Assembly (NCBI GenBank): GCA_947165685.1
Contig: CAMVBK010000004.1
Span: forward strand, 53,113 to 117,112
From: F23-D06 sp947165685
GTDB lineage: Bacteria > Bacteroidota > Bacteroidia > Bacteroidales > WCHB1-69
Reading direction: 5' to 3'
Length of the DNA: 64,000 nt
The notes beneath the pieces were generated by a model that was given only the letters and a program-made list of their open reading frames with translations, did no database searches and was not told the DNA's origin. Of the stretch, positions 16,699 to 24,499 are shown one piece after another. Position numbers and translations under genes: made by a program. Positions within the stretch are counted from its first letter, which is position 1. Every line of letters begins with the position of its first letter.

Positions 16699-18213
16699 AT
16701 GATGAAAGACTCGCAAAGAAGCTATATAGCTATTGATTTGAAGTCGTTTTACGCATCCGTGGAGTGTGTGGAACGTGGGCTCGACCCACTGACCACCAAT
16801 CTCGTGGTGGCCGACAAGAGCCGGACCGACAAGACCATCTGCTTGGCTGTTTCGCCGTCGTTGAAGCAATACGGCATCGGTGGGCGGGCACGTCTTTTCG
16901 AGGTGGTGCAGCGCTTGCGGCAGGTGAACGCCCAACGTCGGGGGAGGGCTCCGGGCAACCGTCTCGTCGGCAAGTCCGTGTCGGACGTGGCGTTGAAGGC
17001 GCATCCAGACTGGGAGGTGGACTACATCGCGGCTCCGCCCCGTATGGCTCATTATATGTCTTTCAGTGCGAAGATTTACGAAATATATCTCAAATATGTT
17101 GCCCCGGAGGATATCCATGTCTATTCCATTGACGAGGTTTTCATGGATGTGACCGAATATTTGAAAACCTATCGCATGACGGCTCACGAATTGGCGATGA
17201 CGATGATTCGTGACGTGCTGAAGCAGACGGGCATCACTGCCACGGCGGGCATCGGCACCAACCTCTATCTCTGCAAAGTGGCCATGGACATCATGGCGAA
17301 GAAGCAGCCTGCCGACAAAGACGGAGTGCGCATCGCCGAGTTGGACGAGATGAGCTATCGGCAGCAACTGTGGGACCACCGTCCCATCACGGATTTCTGG
17401 CGGGTGGGACGGGGCATTGCCCAACGGTTGTCGCAATACGGAATCGACACTATGGGCAAGATAGCCCGTTGCTCCGTGCAAAATGAGGAGCTGCTCTACC
17501 GCCTGTTCGGTGTCAATGCCGAGCTGCTTATTGATCACGCATGGGGCTGGGAACCGTGCACCATCGACTTGGTGAAGGCTTACCGGCCTGAAAACAATTC
17601 CTTTAGCAGCGGGCAAGTGCTCGGAGAACCCTATTCTGCAAAAAAAGCACGTGTGGTTATGTTGGAAATGGCGGACACTATGGCGCTCAATCTTGTGGAA
17701 AACAGACTTGTCACGGACCAGATTGTCCTAAATGTCGGCTATGATGTTGAAAATTTGACTAATCCGGCCATCCGAGCTCGGTACTTCGGCCCTGTCACGA
17801 CGGATCACTACGGACGTTCGGTGCCCAAAGGTGCCCATGGCAGTGAGCGGCTCGAACATCCCAGCTCGTCGTCGCGGCTCATTTTGGACACGACCGCGAA
17901 AATTTTCGACCGCGTAGTCAATCCCGACCTGCTGATCCGCTATCTTAACCTCAGCATGGGGCATGTGCTGCCAGAGGACTTGGCCAAAGCTGCGGAAAAA
18001 TCCCAACAACTCGATTTATTCACAGACTATGAAGCTGTTGCGAAACAGAAGGAAGAAGAGAATGCCGAGCGGGATAAGGAGCGTCGGCTTCAAGAGGCGC
18101 AGTTGGCCATCAAGAAAAGGTTCGGGAAAAACGCCATTCTCAAAGGACTGAACTTCGAGGAAGGGGCAACGGCGAGAGATCGCAACCAACAGATAGGAGG
18201 GCATAAGGCATGA
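16699..18213 (+). CDS. Y-family DNA polymerase (UmuC/DinP type)
   Basis: Translesion DNA polymerase. The first strand IAIDLKSFYASVECVERGLDP carries the first catalytic Asp and the steric-gate region; VYSIDEVFMDV (about residues 140-150) carries the second acidic pair (here Asp-Glu), and ATAGIGTNLYLCKVAMDIMAKK the finger/palm continuation. A helix-hairpin-helix region (FWRVGRGIAQRLSQYGIDTMGKIA) and a C-terminal little-finger domain follow. 504 residues is long for DinB and fits the larger UmuC/UvrX-like group often paired with YolD-like proteins. Its stop overlaps the start of the YolD-like gene by 4 bp (ATGA). No LexA-like box was recognised. Confidence 0.9.
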   Translation: MMKDSQRSYIAIDLKSFYASVECVERGLDPLTTNLVVADKSRTDKTICLAVSPSLKQYGIGGRARLFEVVQRLRQVNAQRRGRAPGNRLVGKSVSDVALKAHPDWEVDYIAAPPRMAHYMSFSAKIYEIYLKYVAPEDIHVYSIDEVFMDVTEYLKTYRMTAHELAMTMIRDVLKQTGITATAGIGTNLYLCKVAMDIMAKKQPADKDGVRIAELDEMSYRQQLWDHRPITDFWRVGRGIAQRLSQYGIDTMGKIARCSVQNEELLYRLFGVNAELLIDHAWGWEPCTIDLVKAYRPENNSFSSGQVLGEPYSAKKARVVMLEMADTMALNLVENRLVTDQIVLNVGYDVENLTNPAIRARYFGPVTTDHYGRSVPKGAHGSERLEHPSSSSRLILDTTAKIFDRVVNPDLLIRYLNLSMGHVLPEDLAKAAEKSQQLDLFTDYEAVAKQKEEENAERDKERRLQEAQLAIKKRFGKNAILKGLNFEEGATARDRNQQIGGHKA

Positions 18214-18413
18214 CACACGAATACGACGATATCATCAATCTGCCGCATCACGTCTCCACGCGGCATCCGCGGATGTCGTTGCAGGCTCGCGCCGCACAAT
18301 TCGCGCCGTTTTCCGCCCTCACGGGCTATGGCGACGAAATCAACAAATCCAGACAACGCGTGGAAAAGGAGTTCGAAAAGAAAGACAATCCGTTTGACGA
18401 AGATTTCTGTTAA
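18210..18413 (+). CDS. YolD-like small protein, partner of the Y-family polymerase
   Basis: 67 residues. The stretch PHHVSTRHPRMSLQARAAQF followed by APFSALTGYGDEI is the typical YolD-like core (PRMSxxxRAAQFxPFxALxGY). Such genes commonly sit directly behind UmuC/UvrX-type polymerases, as here with a 4-bp ATGA overlap that implies translational coupling. The family's molecular role is not firmly established; a part in translesion synthesis is an inference from this context. Confidence 0.85.
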   Translation: MTHEYDDIINLPHHVSTRHPRMSLQARAAQFAPFSALTGYGDEINKSRQRVEKEFEKKDNPFDEDFC

Positions 18414-18455
18414 ACTTTTTCCGCTCTTGAAAGTTATCTTTTCGGTTGAAATATG

Positions 18456-18463
18456 TATTTTTG
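18456..18463 (+). promoter_or_regulatory. -7 promoter element for the gene at 18478
   Basis: TATTTTTG lies 14 bp upstream of the ATG at 18478 and just behind the YolD-like stop, which separates this gene from the polymerase unit. Confidence 0.6.
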
Positions 18464-18477
18464 CCGTCAATTTTAAA

Positions 18478-19740
18478 ATGATGAAAAAAACACTTCTTCT
18501 GATAGGAATGCTGCTGTTTATGCTGGCTGGACGTGCCAGTTACTTGTTGATACCCATGGACTTGGCGCAGAGCAACCACTTGAAAGCCTATGGTATTGCC
18601 TATTTCGCAGTGGCGCACCAAGTCGATATGAGTTGGCTGCTGAATTACCGAGGCGGTAGCTTCATGTGTCCTTACAACAGTGTCTTGGAGGACGAATGCG
18701 TGGTGCGTGGAGTCTCCTACGAGGTCATCGCCGACATGCAGGCGACGCAGATTCTCAACGAGATTTCCGTGGTGGAGAACAACATGAACGAGATACGGCT
18801 CACCAAGGAACCGAAGATTGCGGTCTATTCGCCCAAAAACAAGCTGCCGTGGGACGATGCCGTGACATTGGTGCTCACATACGCCGAGATTCCCTATACG
18901 GTGATTTACGATGAAGAGGTTATCAAGGGCGAATTGCCGAAATACGATTGGCTGCATCTGCATCATGAGGATTTTACGGGCCAGTACGGCAAATTCTGGG
19001 CTAGCCAGCGAAACACCAAGTGGTATCAGGACGATGTCAGGGAGAACGAGGAACGCGCCGCACAGCTGGGATTCACCAAGGTGTCACAGATGAAACTCGC
19101 TGTGGCCAAAGGCATTCGCGACTTCGTGGCGGGCGGCGGCTATCTGTTCGCCATGTGTTCCGGTCCTGACAGCTACGATATAGCTCTTGCTGCCGAGGGA
19201 GTCGATATTTGCGAAACCATGTTCGACGGCGACCCCATGGACCCGCAGGCACAGAGTAAACTCAACTATGACAACTGCTTCGCTTTCACTGATTTCACGA
19301 TCGAGACCAACCCTTATGTATATGAGGTTTCTAATATAGATGTCAGTCCCACACAGCACATCTCCAACAAATCCCACGACTATTTCACCCTGTTCGAATT
19401 TTCAGCTAAATGGGATCCCGTGCCTACTATGCTGTGCCAGAATCACTTGCAGGTAATTCCAGGTTTCATGGGACAAACCACAGCATTCCGCAAGGAGTTC
19501 ATCAAACCGACGGTGACCATCATGGGCGACTGTGCCTACTTCAACGAAGCCCGTTACATTCATGGCGAGTTTGGAAAGGGCACTTGGACGTTCTACTCCG
19601 GCCACGATCCTGAGGACTACCAGCACTTGGTCAACGACCCGCCCACAGACCTCAACCTTTTCCCCAATTCTGCTGGTTACAGGCTGATTCTCAACAATGT
19701 GCTATTTCCTGCCGCCAAAAAACAGCAGCAGAAAACATAA
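18478..19740 (+). CDS. Conserved secreted protein, usually named asparagine synthetase B
   Basis: 420 residues with an N-terminal signal peptide (MMKKTLLLIGMLLFMLAGRAS). I recognise the conserved Bacteroidota protein with YLLIPMDLAQSNHLKAYGIAYF, LLNYRGGSFMCPYN, IYSPK-like VYSPKNKLPWDDAVTLVL, DWLHLHHEDFTGQYGKFW, GGGYLFAMCSG and GEFGKGTWTFYSGHDPEDYQH. Databases commonly carry it as asparagine synthetase B, but a secreted protein without the nucleophilic Cys2 of a glutaminase domain or an ATP-PP domain cannot be that enzyme. The AMCSG turn and GHDPED block recall a class-I glutamine-amidotransferase-like fold, which is inference. The start at 18478 follows a promoter and gives the signal peptide; the open frame upstream overlaps the YolD-like gene. 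Confidence 0.8.
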   Translation: MMKKTLLLIGMLLFMLAGRASYLLIPMDLAQSNHLKAYGIAYFAVAHQVDMSWLLNYRGGSFMCPYNSVLEDECVVRGVSYEVIADMQATQILNEISVVENNMNEIRLTKEPKIAVYSPKNKLPWDDAVTLVLTYAEIPYTVIYDEEVIKGELPKYDWLHLHHEDFTGQYGKFWASQRNTKWYQDDVRENEERAAQLGFTKVSQMKLAVAKGIRDFVAGGGYLFAMCSGPDSYDIALAAEGVDICETMFDGDPMDPQAQSKLNYDNCFAFTDFTIETNPYVYEVSNIDVSPTQHISNKSHDYFTLFEFSAKWDPVPTMLCQNHLQVIPGFMGQTTAFRKEFIKPTVTIMGDCAYFNEARYIHGEFGKGTWTFYSGHDPEDYQHLVNDPPTDLNLFPNSAGYRLILNNVLFPAAKKQQQKT

Positions 19741-19768
19741 ACGAAAAAAGGAATACCCCCACTCCGCC

Positions 19769-19816
19769 ATTAACCCATTAACCGATTAACCGACTAACCG
19801 ATTAACCGACTAAATA
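19769..19816. repeat. Tandem repeat of 8-bp units (ATTAACCG / ACTAACCG)
   Basis: Six units in register: ATTAACCC, ATTAACCG, ATTAACCG, ACTAACCG, ATTAACCG, ACTAAATA. The last unit contains the stop codon of punA (19810-19812, minus strand). It fills the gap between two convergent genes. Confidence 0.85.
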
Positions 19817-20634
19817 AACGGCACCATATTGTAAATTAATTCCACCACTTTGGGCCCCACTTTTGCGGCGGCGGCCAGCACTTCGTTGTGCGTGGCAAAC
19901 TCCACCCGACCCACAATGCCCAGGTCGGTGATTACGGAAAAAGCGAAGATATTCAGGCCGAGGTAATGGGCCATAATGGCTTCCGGCACTGTGGACATGC
20001 CCACTGTGTCGGCTCCGAGAATATGGAACATCCGATATTCCGAAGGGGTCTCGAAGCAGGGGCCGGTCACTCCAATATAGACACCCTCCTGCAGGTGGAT
20101 GCCTAACGTGTCGGCCGTCTTGTGTGCCAGTTTCAGCAGCCGTTGCGAATAAACTTCGCTCATGTTCGGGAAGCGCGGGCCGAGTTCGTCGTCGTTGGGC
20201 CCGAGCAGCGGATTGTTGCCGAACATGTTGATGTGGTCGCGGATCAGCATGATGTCCCCGACCTTGAACGTGGGGTTCATGCCCCCGGCTGCATTCGACA
20301 GTATGAGCGTCTTTACGCCAATGCCAGGCAAAATCTGCTGCGGATAGGTCACCACATCCATTGAATAGCCTTCGTAATAATGGAACCGGCCGTTGAATAC
20401 CACGACATCGACATTGTTCAAGGTGCCGAAAATCAGCGTCCCTTTATGCCCCGGAACCGTCGAAACCGGAAAGTTGGGGATATCTTTGTAAGGGATTTCA
20501 TCAATAATGTCGATTTTTTCCGTCAATCCGCCCAATCCGGAACCCAAGACGATGGCGATTTTCGGATGTATGGTTCTACGGCTGTTCAAAAAAGCAACCG
20601 TTTCATTTATTCTCTTTCTTTTTTCCTCGAACAT
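19810..20634 (-). CDS. punA: Purine nucleoside phosphorylase
   Basis: Cytosolic phosphorolysis of purine nucleosides to base and ribose-1-phosphate in salvage. The 274 residues have the trimeric PNP layout: IAIVLGSGLGGLTEKI at the N-terminus (phosphate site), GHKGTLIFG, VVVFNGRFHYYEGYSM, ILSNAAGGMNPTFKVGDIMLIRDHIN, GPCFETPSEYRM and VGMSTVPEAIMAHYLGL, then THNEVL. The ATG at 20634 lies inside the end of lpxK (32-bp overlap), so it is the last gene of an M23-phoH-lpxK-punA run. Its stop codon lies inside an 8-bp tandem repeat. Confidence 0.95.
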   Translation of the reverse strand: MFEEKRKRINETVAFLNSRRTIHPKIAIVLGSGLGGLTEKIDIIDEIPYKDIPNFPVSTVPGHKGTLIFGTLNNVDVVVFNGRFHYYEGYSMDVVTYPQQILPGIGVKTLILSNAAGGMNPTFKVGDIMLIRDHINMFGNNPLLGPNDDELGPRFPNMSEVYSQRLLKLAHKTADTLGIHLQEGVYIGVTGPCFETPSEYRMFHILGADTVGMSTVPEAIMAHYLGLNIFAFSVITDLGIVGRVEFATHNEVLAAAAKVGPKVVELIYNMVPFI

Positions 20635-21694
20635 GGTCTTTCACAATTTTGTTAAACATATCCCGCTGTGTTTCAGTAAGAAATTCCACTTCTATCGGAA
20701 CCACGAAAACGGGAAGCAAAGATACAATATTTATAGTTCGCTCAGATTGCAATCTCATCCAGTCTTTTTCAGTGGTGAAAAGTACAGACTGCTCGCCTAT
20801 GTTATCGAAATATTGATCGTATATGGTTTGGATTTCTTTTTCGGTAAATATATGATGATCAGGAAGTTCGTAGTGCTTTAAGATTTTGAATTGCTGTCTG
20901 AGATGTTCGATCAGCGGCTTAGGATGGGCGATGCCGGTCAGCACAATCGCATTGCGCTGGGCCTTGATGTCAATTCTTTTTGCCGCTGGTGTGACAGGAA
21001 CAGGGGCTTCGTAACGGAGTTTTGTGAAGAAGAGCCGCTGGCTTGGCTTCAGGCAGAGCTTTTGGCGCCACACGGATTCATCGGAATTGGCATGAGCTGG
21101 CACCTTGGTCACAATCACCATGTCGGCGAAACGTGCGGCACGCGGGAACTCTCGCAGCCGTCCCGCAGGCATCGGCATGTCGGGGCGATACGGGCGGTCA
21201 AACTCCGTGAGCAGGATGTGGAAAGTGGGGGTAAACTGTAAATGCTGGTACGCATCGTCAAGAACAACAACCTCTGTATCAGGTTTTTCATGCAGTAGGT
21301 TTCGGATACCTTCGCTGCGGTTGGCATCCACGGCAATCGGCAGGTCGGGGAAGCGAAGGTGGGTCATCAACGGTTCATCGCCAAAATTCGCTGAAGTACG
21401 ACCCTCTTTCGGTGTTTCCAGGATTGATCGGTATCCATTTGATGTTCGTCCGTAGCCGCGGCTGAGCGCTGCTACGCGGAAATCCTGTTTCAGAAGGTTG
21501 AGGAGGTATTGGATGTGAGGGGTCTTGCCTGTTCCACCTACGGCCAAATTGCCTATGTCGATGGCAGGCAAAGGAGAAACCTCTCCATGTAGTATTCCCT
21601 TGCGATAGAGAAGCCGCCGAATCGCAGCCGCCAGACCATAAAGCAAGGAAAAAGGAGTCAAGAACAGCCCTATGATAAGTTTAAGCCGATTCAT
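20603..21694 (-). CDS. lpxK: Tetraacyldisaccharide 4'-kinase
   Basis: Inner-membrane kinase of lipid A synthesis that phosphorylates the 4' position of the disaccharide precursor. The ATG at 21694 gives the expected N-terminus with a membrane-associated helix (LKLIIGLFLTPFSLLYGLAAAI). Walker A is GNLAVGGTGKTPH at about residues 48-60, followed by ALSRGYGRTSNGY, GDEPLMTHLRFP and VVVLDDAYQHLQF, all LpxK signatures. 363 residues is usual for Bacteroidota. The start overlaps the end of phoH by 14 bp and its end overlaps punA by 32 bp, so translation of the three genes is probably coupled. Confidence 0.93.
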   Translation of the reverse strand: MNRLKLIIGLFLTPFSLLYGLAAAIRRLLYRKGILHGEVSPLPAIDIGNLAVGGTGKTPHIQYLLNLLKQDFRVAALSRGYGRTSNGYRSILETPKEGRTSANFGDEPLMTHLRFPDLPIAVDANRSEGIRNLLHEKPDTEVVVLDDAYQHLQFTPTFHILLTEFDRPYRPDMPMPAGRLREFPRAARFADMVIVTKVPAHANSDESVWRQKLCLKPSQRLFFTKLRYEAPVPVTPAAKRIDIKAQRNAIVLTGIAHPKPLIEHLRQQFKILKHYELPDHHIFTEKEIQTIYDQYFDNIGEQSVLFTTEKDWMRLQSERTINIVSLLPVFVVPIEVEFLTETQRDMFNKIVKDHVRGKKKENK

Positions 21695-22703
21695 TCTCCT
21701 GTGTTTCGCTGTGTTTGGCCTCTTTTTCGGCCCGGCGTCTCTTTGCAGCTTCTTCCTGTTCGTTCTCAAACGCCTCGTAGCGGGTGATGATTTTGGTCAC
21801 GAGATGGTGGCGAACCACGTCCTTATTATCCATATAGATGAAATCGATTCCTTTCACGCCGCGAAGAATGCGGTCGGCGAGGATGAGGCCCGACTGTTGG
21901 TTTTTGGGCAGGTCAATCTGCGTGATGTCGCCAGTGATGAAGAATTTGGCGTTCTTGCCCATGCGGGTGAGGAACATTTTGAGCTGCGCGGAAGTGGCGT
22001 TTTGGGCTTCGTCGAGGATGACGTAGGCGTTGTCGAGCGTGCGTCCGCGCATGAAAGCGAGCGGGGCGATTTCAATCACCTTGTCTTCCATCATCGCCAT
22101 CAGCTTCTGCATGGGCATCATGTCCCAAAGGGCGTCGTAGAGCGGTTGCAAGTAGGGGTCGAGCTTGTCGCGGAGGTCGCCGGGCAGGAAACCGAGGTTC
22201 TCGCCGGCTTCCACGGCAGGGCGGGTGAGGATAATACGCTTTATCTGTTTGTTTTTCAAAGCTTTCACGGCCAATGCCACGGCGGTGTATGTCTTTCCCG
22301 TGCCGGCGGGACCCACTACGAAGACCATGTCGTTCTTTTCCGCACTCTCCACCAGCCGTTTCTGGTTCGGCGTGATGGCTTTGATGACCTTACCGTCGCG
22401 CCCGTGCACGATGACGTTGCCGTCGGCTTGGTTGATGGCGTAGAAACTGTCGTCCTCCATGGCCGTGATGTTGATGATGTCGGTCTCGGTCAGTTTCCCG
22501 AACTGTTCGATGTGTTTCTCCAACAAGGAGATGCGTTTTTCAAATTCCTGTGTGTCCTCGTCGGTGCCGGAGACTTTCATTTCGTTGCCGCGAACCATAA
22601 TCTTCAGCTTCGGGAAGATATGTGTCAGCATTTTAATATTGTTGTTCTGAAATCCCAGCAGTTCCACTGCCGTTTCAGCGTTGAGTTCGATGATTTTATC
22701 CAT
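21681..22703 (-). CDS. PhoH-family ATPase (YbeZ-like)
   Basis: Cytosolic ATPase linked to RNA metabolism in other bacteria. The ATG at 22703 gives MDKIIELNAETAVELLG. A KH-like N-terminal part (about residues 1-110) is followed by the PhoH domain: ITPNQKRLVESAEKNDMVFV, Walker A GPAGTGKTYTAVALAV, ILTRPAVEAGENLGFLPGDL and Walker B AYVILDEAQNATSAQLKMFLTRMG, then FITGDITQIDLP. Length 340 residues is standard. It lies between an M23 peptidase and lpxK with gaps of 7 bp and an overlap of 14 bp. Confidence 0.93.
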   Translation of the reverse strand: MDKIIELNAETAVELLGFQNNNIKMLTHIFPKLKIMVRGNEMKVSGTDEDTQEFEKRISLLEKHIEQFGKLTETDIINITAMEDDSFYAINQADGNVIVHGRDGKVIKAITPNQKRLVESAEKNDMVFVVGPAGTGKTYTAVALAVKALKNKQIKRIILTRPAVEAGENLGFLPGDLRDKLDPYLQPLYDALWDMMPMQKLMAMMEDKVIEIAPLAFMRGRTLDNAYVILDEAQNATSAQLKMFLTRMGKNAKFFITGDITQIDLPKNQQSGLILADRILRGVKGIDFIYMDNKDVVRHHLVTKIITRYEAFENEQEEAAKRRRAEKEAKHSETQENESA

Positions 22704-22710
22704 GTGTGAC

Positions 22711-23622
22711 TTATTCAATGACAAGGTAATTCAGAGGATTGATGGGGAATCCGTTGTACCAGAGTTCGAAATGCAAGTGGTTGGACGTTCCTTCCTCGCC
22801 GTGGTTGCCGGTCGTGGCGATGGGCATGCCAGCCGTCACGCGCGCACCTGCCGACTTCAGCAGGACGGCATTGTGCTTGTAGATGGAAAGCATGTTGCCC
22901 GGGTGTTGCACCATGATGGTGTAGCCGTCGGATGCTGTGTAGTTGGCGGCGACCACCACTCCGTCGGCCACGCAGGTGACCGTCTTGTTGTCGGTGGTGG
23001 CGATGTCGATTCCGTAATGGTTCTGCGAGGCGTCGAACAGGCGGGTCACGGCGCCCATGGCCGGCGGGCAGATGGAGATGCTGGTGATCTTGGCTTGCTC
23101 AATGTTCGGCACGCCGGAGGCCGCAGGTGCACCGTTTTCCCCGATGCGTCCCAAAATCATCTCTGTCTCCTCGATGATTTCCTGCACGCTTTCGGCGCGT
23201 CCCTGCACCCGCTCCACAGGATGCACGTCAGGAGTCGCCTGCGCTTCGTCGTCTTCGTAGATGGCTCCGTCTTTCCCTTCCAACATGCCTGTGAAATTCT
23301 CGATGAACTGCTGGTTAAGGGCGAGTTGCCGCTCTAACGAATCCACCCGGGCGGCAGTCTGCTTGTACAGCTTGTAGTCTTTCTGGTCGGTGTAGCCCGG
23401 AATATAGACACGGAGCGGTGTCAGCGCAATGAGTATCGTTGTCAGCACGATGATGACGAATGCGGCTAAAATGGCGACCACAGCCACTTTTTGGATGGTT
23501 ATTCGCCGAATGACAAAGCTTTGTTCGTGCGTCTCCTCATTGGAGAAAACCAGCCTGTATCGCGTCTTCCATTCGCTGACAATGATGTTCCATACCTTTT
23601 TTATCTTTTCAAACCTGCTCAT
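22711..23622 (-). CDS. M23-family peptidoglycan endopeptidase, membrane-anchored
   Basis: 303 residues. An N-terminal cytosolic stretch (MSRFEKIKKVWNIIVSEW) precedes one membrane span at about residues 45-70 (VAVVAILAAFVIIVLTTILIAL) and a short coiled-coil linker (KLYKQTAARVDSLERQLAL). The C-terminal LytM domain has HYGIDIATTDN (first His and Asp ligands) and HLHFELWYNG (HxH), so the zinc site is complete. DipM/MepM-like cutting of cross-links in the cell wall is the family expectation. The ATG at 23622 was preferred over an upstream GTG. It is the first gene of a four-gene leftward run and has a TAnnTTTG promoter 28 bp upstream. Confidence 0.9.
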   Translation of the reverse strand: MSRFEKIKKVWNIIVSEWKTRYRLVFSNEETHEQSFVIRRITIQKVAVVAILAAFVIIVLTTILIALTPLRVYIPGYTDQKDYKLYKQTAARVDSLERQLALNQQFIENFTGMLEGKDGAIYEDDEAQATPDVHPVERVQGRAESVQEIIEETEMILGRIGENGAPAASGVPNIEQAKITSISICPPAMGAVTRLFDASQNHYGIDIATTDNKTVTCVADGVVVAANYTASDGYTIMVQHPGNMLSIYKHNAVLLKSAGARVTAGMPIATTGNHGEEGTSNHLHFELWYNGFPINPLNYLVIE

Positions 23623-23650
23623 AGGCACTTTTCAACCCGATTTTGGGGCG

Positions 23651-23658
23651 CAAAAGTA
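23651..23658 (-). promoter_or_regulatory. -7 promoter element for the M23-phoH-lpxK-punA run
   Basis: TACTTTTG on the minus strand, 28 bp upstream of the ATG at 23622. The rest of 23660-23880 is AT-rich and holds no gene that I can see. Confidence 0.55.
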
Positions 23659-23881
23659 GCAAAATTTGTGAATTGTTCGATTTTTTTTGTCCAACATTTC
23701 GATGAGATTGATATAATATTCTGTATTTCAATATGTTAAGTTGATTATCTTTCAGTTTGATATTCCTCAAAGAGAATGATTATGTAGTTGTATTATTTTG
23801 ATTATCAAATATATATGGCAAAAATTGGGTATTTTTTTCAACAAAGAGTAATTTTAATGACTTATTGTAAAGAAATAATCG

Positions 23882-23889
23882 TATTTTTG
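23882..23889 (+). promoter_or_regulatory. -7 promoter element for the four-helix-bundle gene
   Basis: TATTTTTG, 31 bp upstream of the ATG at 23921. Confidence 0.6.
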
Positions 23890-23920
23890 CTGCCCGAAAA
23901 AATAAATAAAGTCAAGTATT

Positions 23921-24391
23921 ATGAACGAAAGAGACAACAACGTTAGTTTTTTCAGATTTGAGGATTTGCGCATTTACGCAAAAGCCATGGATTACATTGT
24001 CTGGTTGTACCAGCAGCTTCCTTCCGGTGAGCTTTCCGTAAATCGCAAGTTTATGCAGAAATCTTTCCTGAAGTCTGCACAAGATATCGCACTGAACACG
24101 GCAGAAGGGTCTTCCCGCAATAGAACACAGTTCCTCTACTACTTGAAGATGGCGAAAAGTTCTGTCAGAGAATGTGTGGTTCATACGGAAATTGCCTCCC
24201 GCATCGGTATCATCACGGAAGAGGCCAAGGAGCACTCCCGCACTGAGTTGATGGAGCTTACCAAGATGATTGGTTCGCTTATTGCTTCACTGCAGCGTTC
24301 CACTCTTGGCATGTCGCATACTGGCAGACCCGTCGAGGAAGTCGATGATCTCAGCATTCCTGAGCCGGATGACTTCGACGAAATGATTTAA
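23921..24391 (+). CDS. Four-helix-bundle protein (S23/IVS family)
   Basis: 156 residues. The core FRFEDLRIYAKAMDYIVWLY, FMQKSFLKSAQDIALNTAEGSSRN, QFLYYLKMAKSSVRECVVHTEIASRIG and a fourth helix MELTKMIGSLIASLQRS is the small protein family first seen encoded in 23S rRNA intervening sequences and common in Bacteroidota as stand-alone genes. Helix content is evident and the AEGSSR turn is a family hallmark. The acidic tail after residue 130 (EEVDDLSIPEPDDFDE) is longer than usual. No function is established. It has its own promoter and terminator; there is no rRNA gene nearby. Confidence 0.88.
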   Translation: MNERDNNVSFFRFEDLRIYAKAMDYIVWLYQQLPSGELSVNRKFMQKSFLKSAQDIALNTAEGSSRNRTQFLYYLKMAKSSVRECVVHTEIASRIGIITEEAKEHSRTELMELTKMIGSLIASLQRSTLGMSHTGRPVEEVDDLSIPEPDDFDEMI

Positions 24392-24430
24392 TAATCTTTC
24401 GGTTATTTATGTCAAAAAAAATAGAGTTGC

Positions 24431-24465
24431 GCAGAAGGATGTCCCCATGGGATGTCCTTTTTGCG
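24431..24465 (+). terminator. Rho-independent terminator after the four-helix-bundle gene
   Basis: AAGGATGTCCC pairs with GGGATGTCCTT (with G-U pairs) across a 3-nt loop, followed by a T run. Confidence 0.75.
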
Positions 24466-24499
24466 TTGAATAAATAAAGTTACACTTAAATTAGAAACA

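Noticed and set aside
19769..19816. CRISPR-like array
   Set aside because: Units are only 8 bp and directly adjacent without spacers; no cas genes are present in the window.
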